A DNA stretch of 64,000 nt from Owenia fusiformis. Taxonomy: Eukaryota > Annelida > Polychaeta > Sabellida > Oweniidae. Location: positions 35,125,366-35,189,365 of the forward strand of contig CAIIXF020000001.1 in assembly GCA_903813345.2 (NCBI GenBank). Reading direction: 5' to 3'. A model generated the notes under the pieces. The model searched no databases. It saw only the letters and a program-made list of their open reading frames with translations, and was not told the DNA's origin. The translations under genes were made by a program, and so were the position numbers. This document shows, piece by piece, positions 24,001 to 39,000 of the stretch (positions are counted from its first letter, which is position 1; each line of letters begins with the position of its first letter).

Positions 24001-27000
24001 CAAACACTTGTTTTGTTCTTGATATTATGTTTCCAGAGTGAAATGAAACATCTTTCCGAACCTCATTGGAACAAAAAGACATAAACAAAACATGTTTAGG
24101 TCTCTCAATATTGTAATTGTACAAAGGAGATTTTGGTTGATTTTAAAAAAGTATCTTGTTAATGAAATAAAAGGTTTATCTTGATTTTTATCTATTTTAT
24201 CTAATTTTTTGAATACTTTTTTAAAATCAACCCAAAATGTCTTTGTATAACTATAATATTGAGAGGTCTAAAAACATGTTGTATATGCTATTTTGTTCCA
24301 ACAAGGTTCGGAAAGACATTTTATTTCATTCTCAAGAATTGGTAGGAAGGAGCAAAAACAATTGCACTAGAAAAACAAAAAAATGTTAACAAAAACAGTT
24401 ACAATATTTGCCGTAATTGGCGCCCATGTTCCTATTAGCGCCCCCCCCCCCCCCCCCCCCCTAGACTTTTGGAGGCCCGAGGGTGAGTCCCTGGTTGAAG
24501 AATCAACGATCATTTTGGTCAAACGTAATAGTGGGCGATAATAGGGTCCCGACATGTAATTCCAAAACGAGGCTGAGAAAAAAATTCGAATTCGATTCAG
24601 CAGGTATAAGTCCGTTTTCCTATGGATTTATAGAGTAAAATACTGATGTAAGTACATATTTTATATTCCATTAGTGTAGCAAAAAGAGTGGGATAGGTAT
24701 GAACCCCAGGATCCATGCAAACGTGGCGAATTTCACGAACCAAAATTTTCTTCCAATTTTTTTCTAAACTGAAAGTGAAACTCCGGCATCTTTTCTCAGG
24801 CGGGACATTATGGGCGCTAATAAGGACAACTTTTTGAACTGTTTTGACTTACTTTAAGCGCCCGGGCGCCTACTACGGCAAATACGGTATATAAAATATT
24901 TCTAAATAATTTTCGCATTAAATTGTTGTCAATCAGTCAACATTACATAAAATACCGTGTTTTTTTACATAATGTTTTTAATGATTGGTTTAAGAGAAAA
25001 ACATTGTTGAATTCAGTTCTCCATATCGATACAACTCCTTTAAAGAAAAACCTGAAAAAGACAAGACTTTACAGATTTTAGGACTGAAAATCCAAAATGG
25101 CTGCCTTGACATTTACCCAGAATGCCAAAAAAACTAATCAGATCTATATTTTCATACTATAGTACAAAGAATCATCCCTGAAAATTTGAAATTGATCTAC
25201 CAAACGGTTCACCTGAAAACGCATAGACAATTAAGACTTTAAGATTTTAGGATGGAAAATCCAAAATGGCTGACAATAAAAAAGTGATAATGAGTTTTTG
25301 CTTATTTCTTTTCACAAAATTATACAAAAGTACACCTGAAATTATTCATAAAGCTACTAAATAGTTGAAGTATGAAAACTCAAAAACACCATTCAAAATG
25401 ATACAAAGTATTATCGCGTGCCAACTTTCAAAAGACATTCAAAATGGCTGCCATGACTGAGCAAAAATAGGTTCAAAACCTAATCAGATGTAGAATGAAG
25501 TGAGTTGAACAAGATGTTAAAGTTTTAAAATTATCTGAAAAGCAGTTTTTCTTAAAGTTTGCAGACACAGATTTTAGCACTAGACTTCAAAATGGCTGAC
25601 ACTGGAAGTAGGTATTGAGTCAAAATTTTCTGTACCGCATCTGTATGTACTCATTATTTATCCCTGAAAATTTGAAGATGGTATTTCTAGCAGTTTAGGA
25701 GGAAACTGTTGGACCTACAGATGGACAGACTGACAGACAGACACGCCTAGGCCGACAATATGGCCCCACACTATGTGGTGGGGACATAAAAACCATCAAC
25801 CCAAAGTATAAAAGATTTGACAACAGTATTGTTTTCTTTATTGCAAATAGCGATGACCTATATGAAGGCTGAAGAGAAACTCTTAGAATTTATTTTTTCA
25901 ATTAAAAGTAGTCAATAATCAAAAATCATTTAAATATTGTGTGTAATAGTCTAAACCTAATAGTACTGAACTTAAAATATATTTATCATACATGTTAAAA
26001 TATCACCACCTGGTTGCACACAGCATAACATTAAGATTAGACTGACTGTTTTTTTACAGGACTTTTTAAATCCTCTTGGGTCAAAGAAGCACCGTAATCT
26101 TATTTGCAATAACCTGATAAATCTTCTCGACTCTTCTTGAGACTGATGAAGTTGTCTATTGTTGTCATAGTGATAGTAGACATTCGAAACTTGCTATAAA
26201 TATGAAAAGGCCAACAGAGCCAATAAAAGAACCGGCATGTTTATTCCTGACAGCTTTTTAAGTTGGACCTCATTAGGATTTTGAAATGAACAATCCGAGG
26301 CCAATCAACACTGGGTCTATAAGGTCTAGGTCTATAAATCATAATGGGATAGGAAATTGATATTCATAAAGCAAACTAAATATCATATAGGCTGACTTAA
26401 TAACAGGAAATACTTTCTCAATTTAAAGGGGCAATTCATTAACCATTTGTTTAAAGAATTAGGCTCATTTCCATATGTCTAATTCATACGTGGCATCAAT
26501 TTGGAAACAGAACACACTGTCAATCTACCATTGTATTATAAAACCATCAACTAGCAGATACACAGTGTAGCACTAGGATGAAGCCACTCTTGATACTTAG
26601 GTAAGCTTGAAACGTTATTACAAATATTACAATACAATTACAATATAGCTTGACAACAATTTCAACATACACTGTATATGAAAACAACAGCAGATAGAAG
26701 TAGAATAAATTAGTCTCATGATGAGTTTGCAACATGAGTGTGAGTGTGAACAATATTTAACAATAGTTTCTGTTTCCAACTGTAGTTTAACCAGTGAACT
26801 ATAGCGACAAGACATATTTAATGTTAGGTTAAACATGTAATGCTAGATAAACCACAACTATGATTTGATGACAGGCAGAACTCACCTGCAAAATAGAATT
26901 TTGATCAATGGCAGGTTATTATTTAAAACATTGATTTATTTGTAGCGCAATCTTTGGATATGCATGTTCACGTGTAGTGAATAATTCTGAAACTACGCAA

Positions 27001-30000
27001 GACCATGTTTTTACAACACTAGAAAATAGTACAACATTAGAGAGTACAACATTAGAGAGCACAACACCAAAGAATTCAACACCAGAAAATGTACGAACAG
27101 AGATTACAACATCAGAGAATTCAACAACAGAAAATGTAATAACAGAGAGTACAACACTTGAGACTACAATAGCACCAACCATCAACAGAAGTGAGACAAA
27201 TATATCCTTACTTGCTTATTAAATTACTAGAATGTCCTTATGATTGTCCTGCTGTCAAAAATCATGACAATACACTTTGATAATAAAACATATCTACAAT
27301 AACATGTAGATGGTCAAATTAGCGAGCATAATTTATTACTCAAACATGAACAGGATGCCTACATTTTGAGTGACTTATAACTACTATGAATTTCCATAGC
27401 TTCAATGCTAATATTGGTTAATAACAAGTTAATTCAGCTTGCTCCATAGCCAAATGCTGATTTATTATCAAATGCTTCTGAACCAATTCAATTCGGAAAT
27501 GGTTTTTGGGACAGATAATGGCAGTATTTAATAACCTTGCATTAAAATAAAATAATAATAATGACCGTTTCAAGCATGTTGATGCCTTAATATTTTATAG
27601 AGCATCATGAGTTTCGCCGTAAACACTGGCTGCCATACTTTAAAGATAATACTCCAAGCAATACCTCTGTTGATTTGGGTGGACGAGCAAAATTAACATG
27701 TCATGTGGGGATTCTAGGAACCAGAACTGTAAGTGTGGGATTCCACTAATGTTTGCTTCTAGTAAAGATTATGCATAACAACACAAAAAGTGTTCAATGA
27801 AAAATGGATATTCACTACAGAATGTTTTTTTAACATGGTGACAGATATGGTGTTTACTTGAGACAGGTGTTCACTGAGACAGGTTTTCTTGCATGAATAA
27901 ATCAATCATTTATCAATAATTTCTAATGCATTTCTTCATCTGATAATATATATTTAAGCTAACCACAATGTATCCTTGTTGTTTCTTATTGGCGATTGTC
28001 TAGGTGATTTGGAAACGAAGTTCTGACAATGTTCTTCTTACTGTTGGCTTGTTCACATTTGTCTACGATGAAAGGATAAGAGCTGAGCATAACCCAGGGT
28101 CAAATGAATCGAGTCTAATTATTGAAAATGCAAAATTATCAGATGATGGAATCTATGAGTGTCGAGTCAGTTCAAAAACACCAGTAGTATGGAAAGTCAG
28201 ATTAACTGTACAAGGTGAGCTGAATTTACTTCACAAATATCTTTCATTGTGTGTCCAGTAAAATAGATCAAAATGTATAAATATGTATGATATACAATGT
28301 ATAAACTTACGGATGAATTCATATTTATGGAGAATGTACATTAGGGTATTAACTCCATGTATCCTACTGACTGGATAAATTTAAAGAAATTCTTTCAGAA
28401 TATCCTAATCTGACTTAAACTATTAATATAAATTGTGCAAATCAAATCAAATTTCTTAACATATTTTAAATGTGTAGGATCAGAGTTGACTTGGAACCTG
28501 AGTTATCCAGTTACCAATATAGGGTTCAGAACCTTGCACATTTGATCAATACATTACAAGATGTAAAAAGGTGTTCAAACACAAAAAAAATATTTTTGAA
28601 AATGATTTAAAAAGTATCAGGTGAATCATCTCTGCTGTAAAAGTGAATGATATACTTACATGTATTTAGAAAATGCAACACCAGAAAATGTAACAACAGA
28701 GAGTACAACATCAGAGAATTCAACAACAGAAAATGTAATAACAGAGAGTACAACACTTGAGACTACAATAGCACCAACCATCAACAGAAGTGAGACAAAT
28801 ATATCCTTACTTGCTTATTAAATTACTAGAATGTCCTTATGATTGTCCTGCTGTCAAAAATCATGACAATACACTTTGATAATAAAACATATCTACAATA
28901 ACATGTAGATGGTCAAATTAGCGAGCATAATTTATTACTCAAACATGAACAGGATGCCTACATTTTGAGTGACTTATAACTACTATGAATTTCCATAGCT
29001 TCAATGCTAATATTGGTTAATAACAAGTTAATTCAGCTTGCTCCATAGCCAAATGCTGATTTATTATCAAATGCTTCTGAACCAATTCAATTCAGAAATG
29101 GTTTTTGGGACAGATAATGGCAGTATTTAATAACCTTGCATTAAAATAAAATAATAATAATGACCGTTTCAAGCATGTTGATGCCTTAATATTTTATAGA
29201 GCATCATGAGTTTCGCCGTAAACACTGGCTGCCATACTTTAAAGATAATACTCCAAGCAATACCTCTGTTGATTTGGGTGGACGAGCAAAATTAACATGT
29301 CATGTGGGGATTCTAGGAACCAGAACTGTAAGTGTGGGATTCCACTAATGTTTGCTTCTAGTAAAGATTATGCATAACAACACAAAAAGTGTTCAATGAA
29401 AAATGGATATTCACTACAGAATGTTTTTTTAACATGGTGACAGATATGGTGTTTACTTGAGACAGGTGTTCACTGAGACAGGTTTTCTTGCATGAATAAA
29501 TCAATCATTTATCAATAATTTCTAATGCATTTCTTCATCTGATAATATATATTTAAGCTAACCACAATGTATCCTTGTTGTTTCTTATTGGCGATTGTCT
29601 AGGTGATTTGGAAACGAAGTTCTGACAATGTTCTTCTTACTGTTGGCTTGTTCACATTTGTCTACGATGAAAGGATAAGAGCTGAGCATAACCCAGGGTC
29701 AAATGAATCGAGTCTAATTATTGAAAATGCAAAATTATCAGATGATGGAATCTATGAGTGTCGAGTCAGTTCAAAAACACCAGTAGTATGGAAAGTCAGA
29801 TTAACTGTACAAGGTGAGCTGAATTTACTTCACAAATATCTTTCATTGTGTGTCCAGTAAAATAGATCAAAATGTATAAATATGTATGATATACAATGTA
29901 TAAACTTACGGATGAATTCATATTTATGGAGAATGTACATTAGGGTATTAACTCCATGTATCCTACTGACTGGATAAATTTAAAGAAATTCTTTCAGAAT

Positions 30001-33000
30001 ATCCTAATCTGACTTAAACTATTAATATAAATTGTGCAAATCAAATCAAATTTCTTAACATATTTTAAATGTGTAGGATCAGAGTTGACTTGGAACCTGA
30101 GTTATCCAGTTACCAATATAGGGTTCAGAACCTTGCACATTTGATCAATACATTACAAGATGTAAAAAGGTGTTCAAACACAAAAAAAATATTTTTGAAA
30201 ATGATTTAAAAAGTATCAGGTGAATCATCTCTGCTGTAAAAGTGAATGATATACTTACATGTATTTAGAAAATGCAACACCAGAAAATGTAACAACAGAG
30301 AGTACAACATCAGAATCAAGAAGAAAAGAAAATGTAACCGCAGAGAGTACAACAACAGAGATTACAACATCAGAATCAAGAAGAAAAGAAAATGTAACCG
30401 CAGAGAGTACATCAACAGAGATTACAACATCAGAATCAAGAAGAAAAGAAAATGTAACAGCAGAGAGTACAACAACAGAGATTACAACATCAGAATCAAG
30501 AAGAAAAGAAAATGTAACAGCAGAGAGTACAACAACAGAGATTACAACATCAGAATCAAGAAGAAAAGAAAATGTAACAGAGAGTACAACACCAGAAACT
30601 GCAACAGCACCAACCATCAACAACAGTGAGACAAATATATCCTTATTTGGTTATTAAATCAATAGAATGTCCCATAATCCTGTCATGACCATATTAATGA
30701 ATGTGATCGCTGCGTTATCTTAATTGGTCAATTTTAGGTTTTACACATTCTCACTGTGACTAGGGTCAGAGTTGAATTGGGCTGTGAGTTAACTTGAGTT
30801 ACCAATTATGGTTTAGAACCCTGCACATTTGAACAAATCATTACAAGATGTAAAAAAAATAAATGAGCCAAAGCAAAAAGTATTCAAGCACAAAACAAAA
30901 CATTTTTGAAAATGATTTGAAAAGCATAAGGTGTATCATCTCTGCTAAAGAACAAATAAAAAATCTAATCAAAATATAGATGAAGTGGGTACTAGTATTT
31001 AACCTGTACACATAGTTAGAAGCATGACAATGGTTCTACACAATGATATTGTATCTATCATATTATGAGAATTGATTTTGAGCAAACTTATAATATACCA
31101 CATTTTTATTCTAACTGAAATGAAAAAATCCAAAATATATCACAATTTCATGATTTTCAAAGTTCTCAACTGGTTGCCATCGGAATTACCTGTAAGGGCA
31201 GCATGGACCAGGCTTGTTCATTCCTTATCTTTTTGTCCACAAGGTCACCTGAAGCAATGCTATCTGCAGTCTTACTTAGTAAATCTAACTGTTTCTTGAT
31301 GTCTCCTCTGTAAAGAGTATTTACATTTAGCAGGAATATACATGGGAATTGTAAACTTGTAAACAAGGCATTACCATCACAGGCTGTTACAAGTTACAAC
31401 TAGACAACAGCAACACCAAAGCGTAGCAAATCCCATCGAACAGCTATGGCTTTCATTTTTACAAACAAAGTATATAGCAAAAATGGCAGCCATTTTTCAA
31501 AATGACCACCTTCTACCAAAAGTGTCATAAGAAAGTATGTCATGCTTATAGTATTCACATACCAAATATGAACAAAATCGCTCCGCTACTTTTCGAGTTA
31601 TAGTAAAATACGTTAAAATGGCGGCCATTTTGAAAAATGGCTGCCTTCTACCAAAAGTGTCATTAGACAGTGTGCCATGCTTATAGTATTCACATACAAA
31701 ATATGAACAAAATCGCTGCACTACTTTTCGAGTTATAGCAAAAATCTTTTCAAGATGGCTGCCATGTGCTTCTTTAATATCTACATTTCTAGCTTTATCA
31801 ATGTCTTATATAATTTTTTACATTTAATACAGCTATTAGCTATTACAGCTATTACAGTTTTACATATTGTATCTAAATTACTGTATAATCTGCTCTAAAA
31901 TGCCGCCATTTTTGAATGAGCCGCCATTTTGAAAATCGGCTTTCGAGCAGAACTTCTACCCCCATAGGGCATATGTTTACAAAATATGAACAAAATCGGG
32001 CCAACGGTATTTGAGTAATTGCCCAGACAGACGGATGGACTTACATACAGACGGAGGCATTCCCTATATCCCTCCGAACTTCGTTCGATGGGATAATTAT
32101 GGTTAAAAAATGTAACAATTGTTACAGAAACCAAACAGAAATCAAATGCATAGATTGTTACTCCTTTTTAGATTTTATGGAATTGAACTTGTTAAGCACT
32201 TAATTTAAACATTTATTTCTATTCACAAAAAAACAATTCCAACGCAAGACAGATGAAAAAATGTCCTTACCTTGCAGCAAAAGCGTTTGCAGTAATGTAA
32301 TTTTCTTGTACAAAAAGAGGAGCTATATTATAGTCATGGAAGAATAGATCTGACTTGTCATTCAGACTCATGCTCTGATGATCTTGATTAGAGAAAACCT
32401 TCCTACACACTTCAAATGGACCCTACAATATGATTAACATATTTTCATTATCATGAATATAGAATTTCATTTAATGATGGAGAAATGTCTATTGATTTGT
32501 AATGGGTCTAATGGATAGTGCAATTATTTTTCATCAGTGTAGATTTTTTAAAATATTAAAAGAGATTGTATCCAACATTGGAAATTGTGCATAACATTCT
32601 TGTCCTTCAAGGGCCTCCTTTCTAAATGATGTAATTCTAACACGAATTGACACACCTCTTTATACTAACAGACCATTGCAACTAAAATATAAATATATTT
32701 AGATGAATATATTTAGTTGCTTTTAGTTGATTTTCAGTTGCACAAGTTTAGTGTTAATTAAGATAACCTACCAATTTAAGATCTTTTTGAGCCTTCTTGG
32801 CATCTGATTTGATTTGTTCATTGCTTAGTGCCTTCTCTTTTGCACTCCACATCTCAAGGTTGTGCAAGACCTACAAACCATATAAGGGAAGATAAATGTT
32901 GTTAACTGAACTAATTATTCTAATTGGAACATTGGTAATACAAAAAAAAACTGCATGAATGTACCTGTACATGTAGGTGTGATTCTCTATATTATTAGTG

Positions 33001-36000
33001 TATACATGTATGCCTTGTCAACTGATGTCACCTCAAAATGTCACACAAGTCCAGAATATAAATGGATCAATAAAATTTATTTCAAATTTTTCTGTCATTT
33101 TCAGATCCATCTGACTAACCTGTCTAACATCATGGTTGGAAGCTTCTATAACTTCATTCATTGCGGGTGGAGGAATCTTCAACTTCTCTCTGTATGCAAT
33201 GGTCATCATAGCAGCCTGGAGTGGAAAAGGGGGACATTGTGTGTGATTATGAACTACAACATTACAACAACTATGAGGTGTAAAAAAGGAGTAGCAGATA
33301 ATTTAAATTTCCCATTCTGTAAAATTACATTTTTTGTTCTTGGTATCTTGGTTTGCTTAATAAATCGATTGAAAATGATATTGTACCTTGATTTGTTCTA
33401 CTCTGGGTCTCTGGAACCTTAGGTCAAAGCAATAGTTGACTAGAGATCTGATCTTGGGATGCTGTCTGTCATTGCACATACAAATTATTGGGATTTTGGT
33501 GCTCTTAATCAAGCCAATGAGTTCCTGAAAGCAAACAAGCATAGTGGTAGGCAATGTGGATTGGTTCCCAATATTATATAAACCACGAACCATATCTGTT
33601 GGTCAATCAAACCCACTAGCCACACTAACTGAGCTACAGTGTATGGGCTGCCTGCCAAACCTCAAACATTTAACAATAACAGCTGGATGTTTTAATAGGG
33701 ATATTTCCATAATTCAAATTCATTTTTATATTTCTGAGTAATGAATCGTTGAGAATGAATAGAGTTTATCATTTATTTGAAGAAATGAAGATTTCCACAC
33801 CTAGGTAATTGTGAGACAACATTCCTGAAACATACATACTAACCTGCATTCCCCCTCTGTCCTCATTACCAGCCATCCCATCGACTTCATCCATAAGCAG
33901 TGCATGCTTAGATCCTATCTCATGGCTACTCTTCACCTTACCTGGAATAATAAGGCATTATCATGCAAAATGAAGTAACTTGTCACACCTGCCATTTGTT
34001 ACAGATGCTGACCGCCGAACACCATCCCCAAAATGTTGGAGACTTCACCATTTTTGTTGGTGACATAAAAAGCACAAGTTCATGCATGTACTTTAACACA
34101 AGCAATCTTAAACTTTGATCAGCATTTGCACAGGATGTATACAACTATTATTCAGATATATCATTGTCACTGCTCAAAGACAATACCCTAAACCTATAGT
34201 TTACATATAGATAAATGAAACATACCCGAAGTAGAGAAGTAATCCATGAGAGTGTGGTTATTCAGTGCTTCTGCTACTTCTGACTGTAGACTCTTCTTAG
34301 ATCTGGTATCAGAGGCATTCAACTCAACATAAGTGAAACCCGCTTCCTGGAAACAAGAATAATTTTTAAATTGTAATGAGCTATAAATCAAAAGTACGAC
34401 TCATTCATTTCATACTTTATCATGTAAACTGTGCTGAAATAAAACAAGGTACACAACTGTCACTTTAAAATCAAAATGGCCATTTTAAATTTCCCTTGTA
34501 TGTAAGCAACATCTCTTACTATTGGAAATTAATCTGTCAGTCAATTTCTCTGTAAATGAGTAGACTAGAAAAGTGAGATGGGATGGTATTGGGTGAAGTC
34601 CCACAGTTGCATGAAATCGATGGAGCATGAAAGTAATATGATTATGTAAAACATACAAACGTACCTGACAGACGAGTGTGGCTGATGTAGTCTTGCCAAT
34701 TCCAGGGGGCCCTGACAATAAGGCAGCCCTGTACCCCCTCCCATCCTCACCCCACTTGCTGGGTCCAGTCTTTGCCTTACCCTCCCCACAATATTTATGC
34801 CAGTCACGCAACCAATTAAATAATTTCTTTGCATTAGATTTGTCACCTTGTTGTCCTATAATACTTTTAAGTGAAGTTGGTTTATATTTATCTACCCATA
34901 AGAGTGTGGGCCCTGATTGGTCAGATTGTTCTTGAGAATTTACTGTCCTACTTGATGATTGGCTATCCTGGCTTGAAGTTGCTTGTGTAAGGCGTTCTGA
35001 TTGGCTATCATATTTTGATGAAGTCTGTGATAAGCGTTCTGATTGGCTGTCAAACTTTGAAATTTTTGGTGAAGATTTGGCTGAATTCAGTGATGCCTTA
35101 ACCTGCAATTAAAATTGTCAATATAGTGATTCACAAATACAGTATATGTATTGTTAGTACCTCACCACAAATACTGAATATTTACTTATGAAAGAGCCAG
35201 CAATAATTTTTATTAATGATGGAGCAATGCATTGCTGATTATATATGACATGCTCTATGACTTAAATGGCAGACTGCCAGTAATTACCTCCTTCTCAGCC
35301 ATGATTTCATATTTCGACTTTTTACCAGGTTTGGACCGGATCAGATCTAAGACTCCATCCTCATCCAGAATTTCAGTTTTAAACTGTTCAGCCTGAAACA
35401 CATGTTTGATGAACCTTACTTACAGGGGAAAATGGGAAATGGAGTTGCCCACAAACAAAATTAATTATGTTTTGGGGAGCATTGAGTGTATATCTTTAGA
35501 GAAGCAACTGATTAAGCACATATACCTTAGACATTTTGGCTGTTCCTGCATCCCTCCCTGCTACGACATATGTTGTCTTCTTACTAACATTCCCAGTGAC
35601 CTTGCCACCAAAGCGTTCTATGATACTCTTCAGGTCATCTCTTTCAAATGACTCCAGCACCCCTGTGATGACAAACGTCAGCCCTTCAAGGCAGTTAGCA
35701 CCTCCCTGGAGCGGAGGCAAAATCACCATAAATAGGCATGTAGGATATGCTATATATATGGACACAATCTTAGAATATTACCATATATAGTAGTGCAGAA
35801 ATAACATTACTATAAACAGCAATGTTGAAACAATGTTAACATAAGGCTATGGTGAGACAATTTTACCTTCCAGACATTGTTTACTAGATTATAGAACATA
35901 TTAGCATATATGGCATTGGCAACGTAAAAGAAATATTAAGCAAATATTTCATTCTATGGAGGGCAATACCTGTTCATCTTTCAATGATTTTGCAGCATGT

Positions 36001-39000
36001 ATTGCCCGCAGCCTGAAGGGTGAGGGAAATACATGCTGCAAAAATCATTGAAAGTGCAACAGGTATTGCCCGAACATAGAGTGAAATATTTGTTGTATTT
36101 TATCATTGCTAGACATTCGCTAACTTTGCAGACTGGTACGCTTGTAATATTCCCCATCCTTCGTTCGCAGTTCAAGAAAAAAATCCTCTAAAATTCCATC
36201 CAGAACAATTTTATCGATACATTTAACGTCTATTTCGATATCTTTTTCGTCCACATAACACTTGAAAATGTTCCAAGACTTTTCCGTTGATTTAATGGTG
36301 TTTTTAGAATGCACATCCCTCAAGATGTCGTTCTTTTCATTGGAATTCAGACTTTTAAATCTTTTTCCGTCTGCCATTTTAATGCACGTCACAACTGTAC
36401 TGGACGAAACGGGACGATTCAGAATTCCCGGGCGGGCAATACACCAGGTAATACGTCTTTTATAATTCAAAAATTAAGGGAGCTGTGAAATACGCTTTGG
36501 TATTTTTGATCATATGGTACTGGATCAGCCAATCAAAGGACACAAATTCTAACAATGATATAATAATACAATTTACCCCACAATGACAACAAGCAGTTAC
36601 ATTTCTGATATCATATCCAATATTTTTCTAAAATCATTATTAGACACATGTGCATTTATGAATTAAATACCATTATCAGACACATTTGCAAATTATATGA
36701 AACTCATTAACTTTGATCACTTGGCTCTATATAAGATCTAAATTCATTGATAAAAATTATATCACTCGAAGTTGAAACACTCTGATACTCTACATACATA
36801 CAGGGTGGTCCAAAAAAATGGGACACTCGTATTTCAAAAATAAACAATGATTGTATTTACGAAAACATGTCATATTATATACCAGTGGATAGGGAATTTA
36901 CTTTTCTTTAATTTGGTATATCATAAGTTCAAATTTATTGTAATACATGTCAACCAGTGTCCATAATACAAAAAATGATGTCATTTTCGTTTCAAAACGG
37001 GTTTTCAAAAACTTGCAAAACAAGTTTTTTGTCCACAGAAATAGATGTTCAATGTGTCCTCCATTTTGATCTTTGATCAATTATAGCCCCCAATATTGGC
37101 CTAAACTGATCAGTAGCATCAATGATATGCTGTTGAGACAGTGAATTCCACTTCTCAACAATTCTGTCCTTTAGGGACTGAAAAGATGTAATGAGTTCAT
37201 GATACACTCCCCATACGTGGCAGTCGCAGAAGTTGGCATCAGGTGATCTGGGGGGCTAGTGATAAGGGGGTATGAATTGAGGCACATTCTCCTTTAAATA
37301 TTTTACTGTCTTGTGGGATCTATTGTCTGGAGCCCCTTCTTGTTGGAAAATGTAATTAACAGAATATGAGATTAGGAATAAGTCCTCAGTGCAGTGAATC
37401 ATCCCCCTTAATTTCCCCCTCAAACAAGAGCACCTAATGCTAACTTCTGCGACTACCACGTATGAGGAGAACTAACAGATCAATGATAATATCAACAAGT
37501 TTATGCCAAGATTGAGGGCTATATTTGATCAGAATAGTGGACATATTGAACTTCTGTTTATGTTGACAAAAAATTGATTTTTAAAAGCTTTTGAAAAACC
37601 GTTTTGAAACAAAAATGATGTCATTTGAATTATGGTGGATAGGCATTATAAAAATTTGAACTTATGACATACCAAATTAAAGATAAGTAAATTCCCTATC
37701 CACTGGTATATAATATGATACGTTTTTATTAATAATATCAATTTTTTTTTTGAAATATGAGTGTCCCACACTGAGACGATCTGGTCATACCAGTTTCCCA
37801 CAATATCACACAATTTCGAGCATGTACATTTGAAACTTACCTCAGGAACCTCTTTAGAGCCCAAAGAGCGAGGCCCCTCACGGGTTAAGTAAGACCTATA
37901 GCTAGCTCCTCTTTGCAGTGAAGAAGGGGTGCCCTCATCTGGCTTCTGGAAATTCATTTAACATTTAGAGTAGGGTTAATAAATCAGTATTTCCCCCTCA
38001 TATGAAACCTTCACTGTTGATTTGAAGGTATCACAACAATTGAAATACATGTGTACCAAACATTCAAACATGACTGTATCCACGTCTTCTATAAACCGTG
38101 AACAAGTCAATATTTCATCCGGTATTTATTCGTTGATACATTACCTTGTCTGTACTAAGTGTTTCGTTCACTGCACTGATAGTAGGAAATGGAAGTGATG
38201 ATTTTGCAAAATCCATTCAGTCATTCAGGATACAGAAAATGTTTGTGCCTAGCCCTGCAGTATTTATTCTTCAATACAATACCTGCACTCCGGTCTATAT
38301 TTCTTAAATTCTGTACAAACACAAGGAAATAGTCAGTTCTTGTTTATTTTTCAAATTGCATTTAGTCTTACAGGTCTCTCCTGATGCCTTCCCTCCAGCT
38401 ATTGCCAAACCAATTGGAGAAGGAGCGGGGAATTAATCAAGGAACTTGACGTGGGACTATGATTCTCAGACAAGTGAGAGTCTTATATATGCAGGTACAT
38501 GTATATGTAATGATAAAGCAGATGCAGCAGTCTACAATGTCTAAGGTCCTGCATATTACTTCAAAGCAATCCATGTACAATTCCATTATGATTATATACT
38601 TACTTGTTTTGAAACAGGGGTGTCTTCAGCAAGCACCTGCACGTTGATGTCCTTAACTGGAGTCTTCTTGGGAGTTTTGGCTTTAGGTGTATCCACTACA
38701 AGGCTTTTACTGGCTTTGGCTTTAGATGAGAGTTTACTGGAAAGACTGCTTGAAGAATCACTAGCTAAAACATGAACAGATTGATACAATTACTTGTTAA
38801 TATTTAGATAACATTTTAAATGCTTTACTTGAAATGTACTTTCTTGTAAATACAGATACAAGTATAGGGCCCGCTCTTTCTCCCTCTTTGCTAGTTTGAA
38901 GGCATTAAATGATATGATCAAAATATTGTAAACTGATAAAATGATCTTAAATATGTATAAATGTAAAATAATGAAGTAAAACTTGAAAAACAAGCTCACA

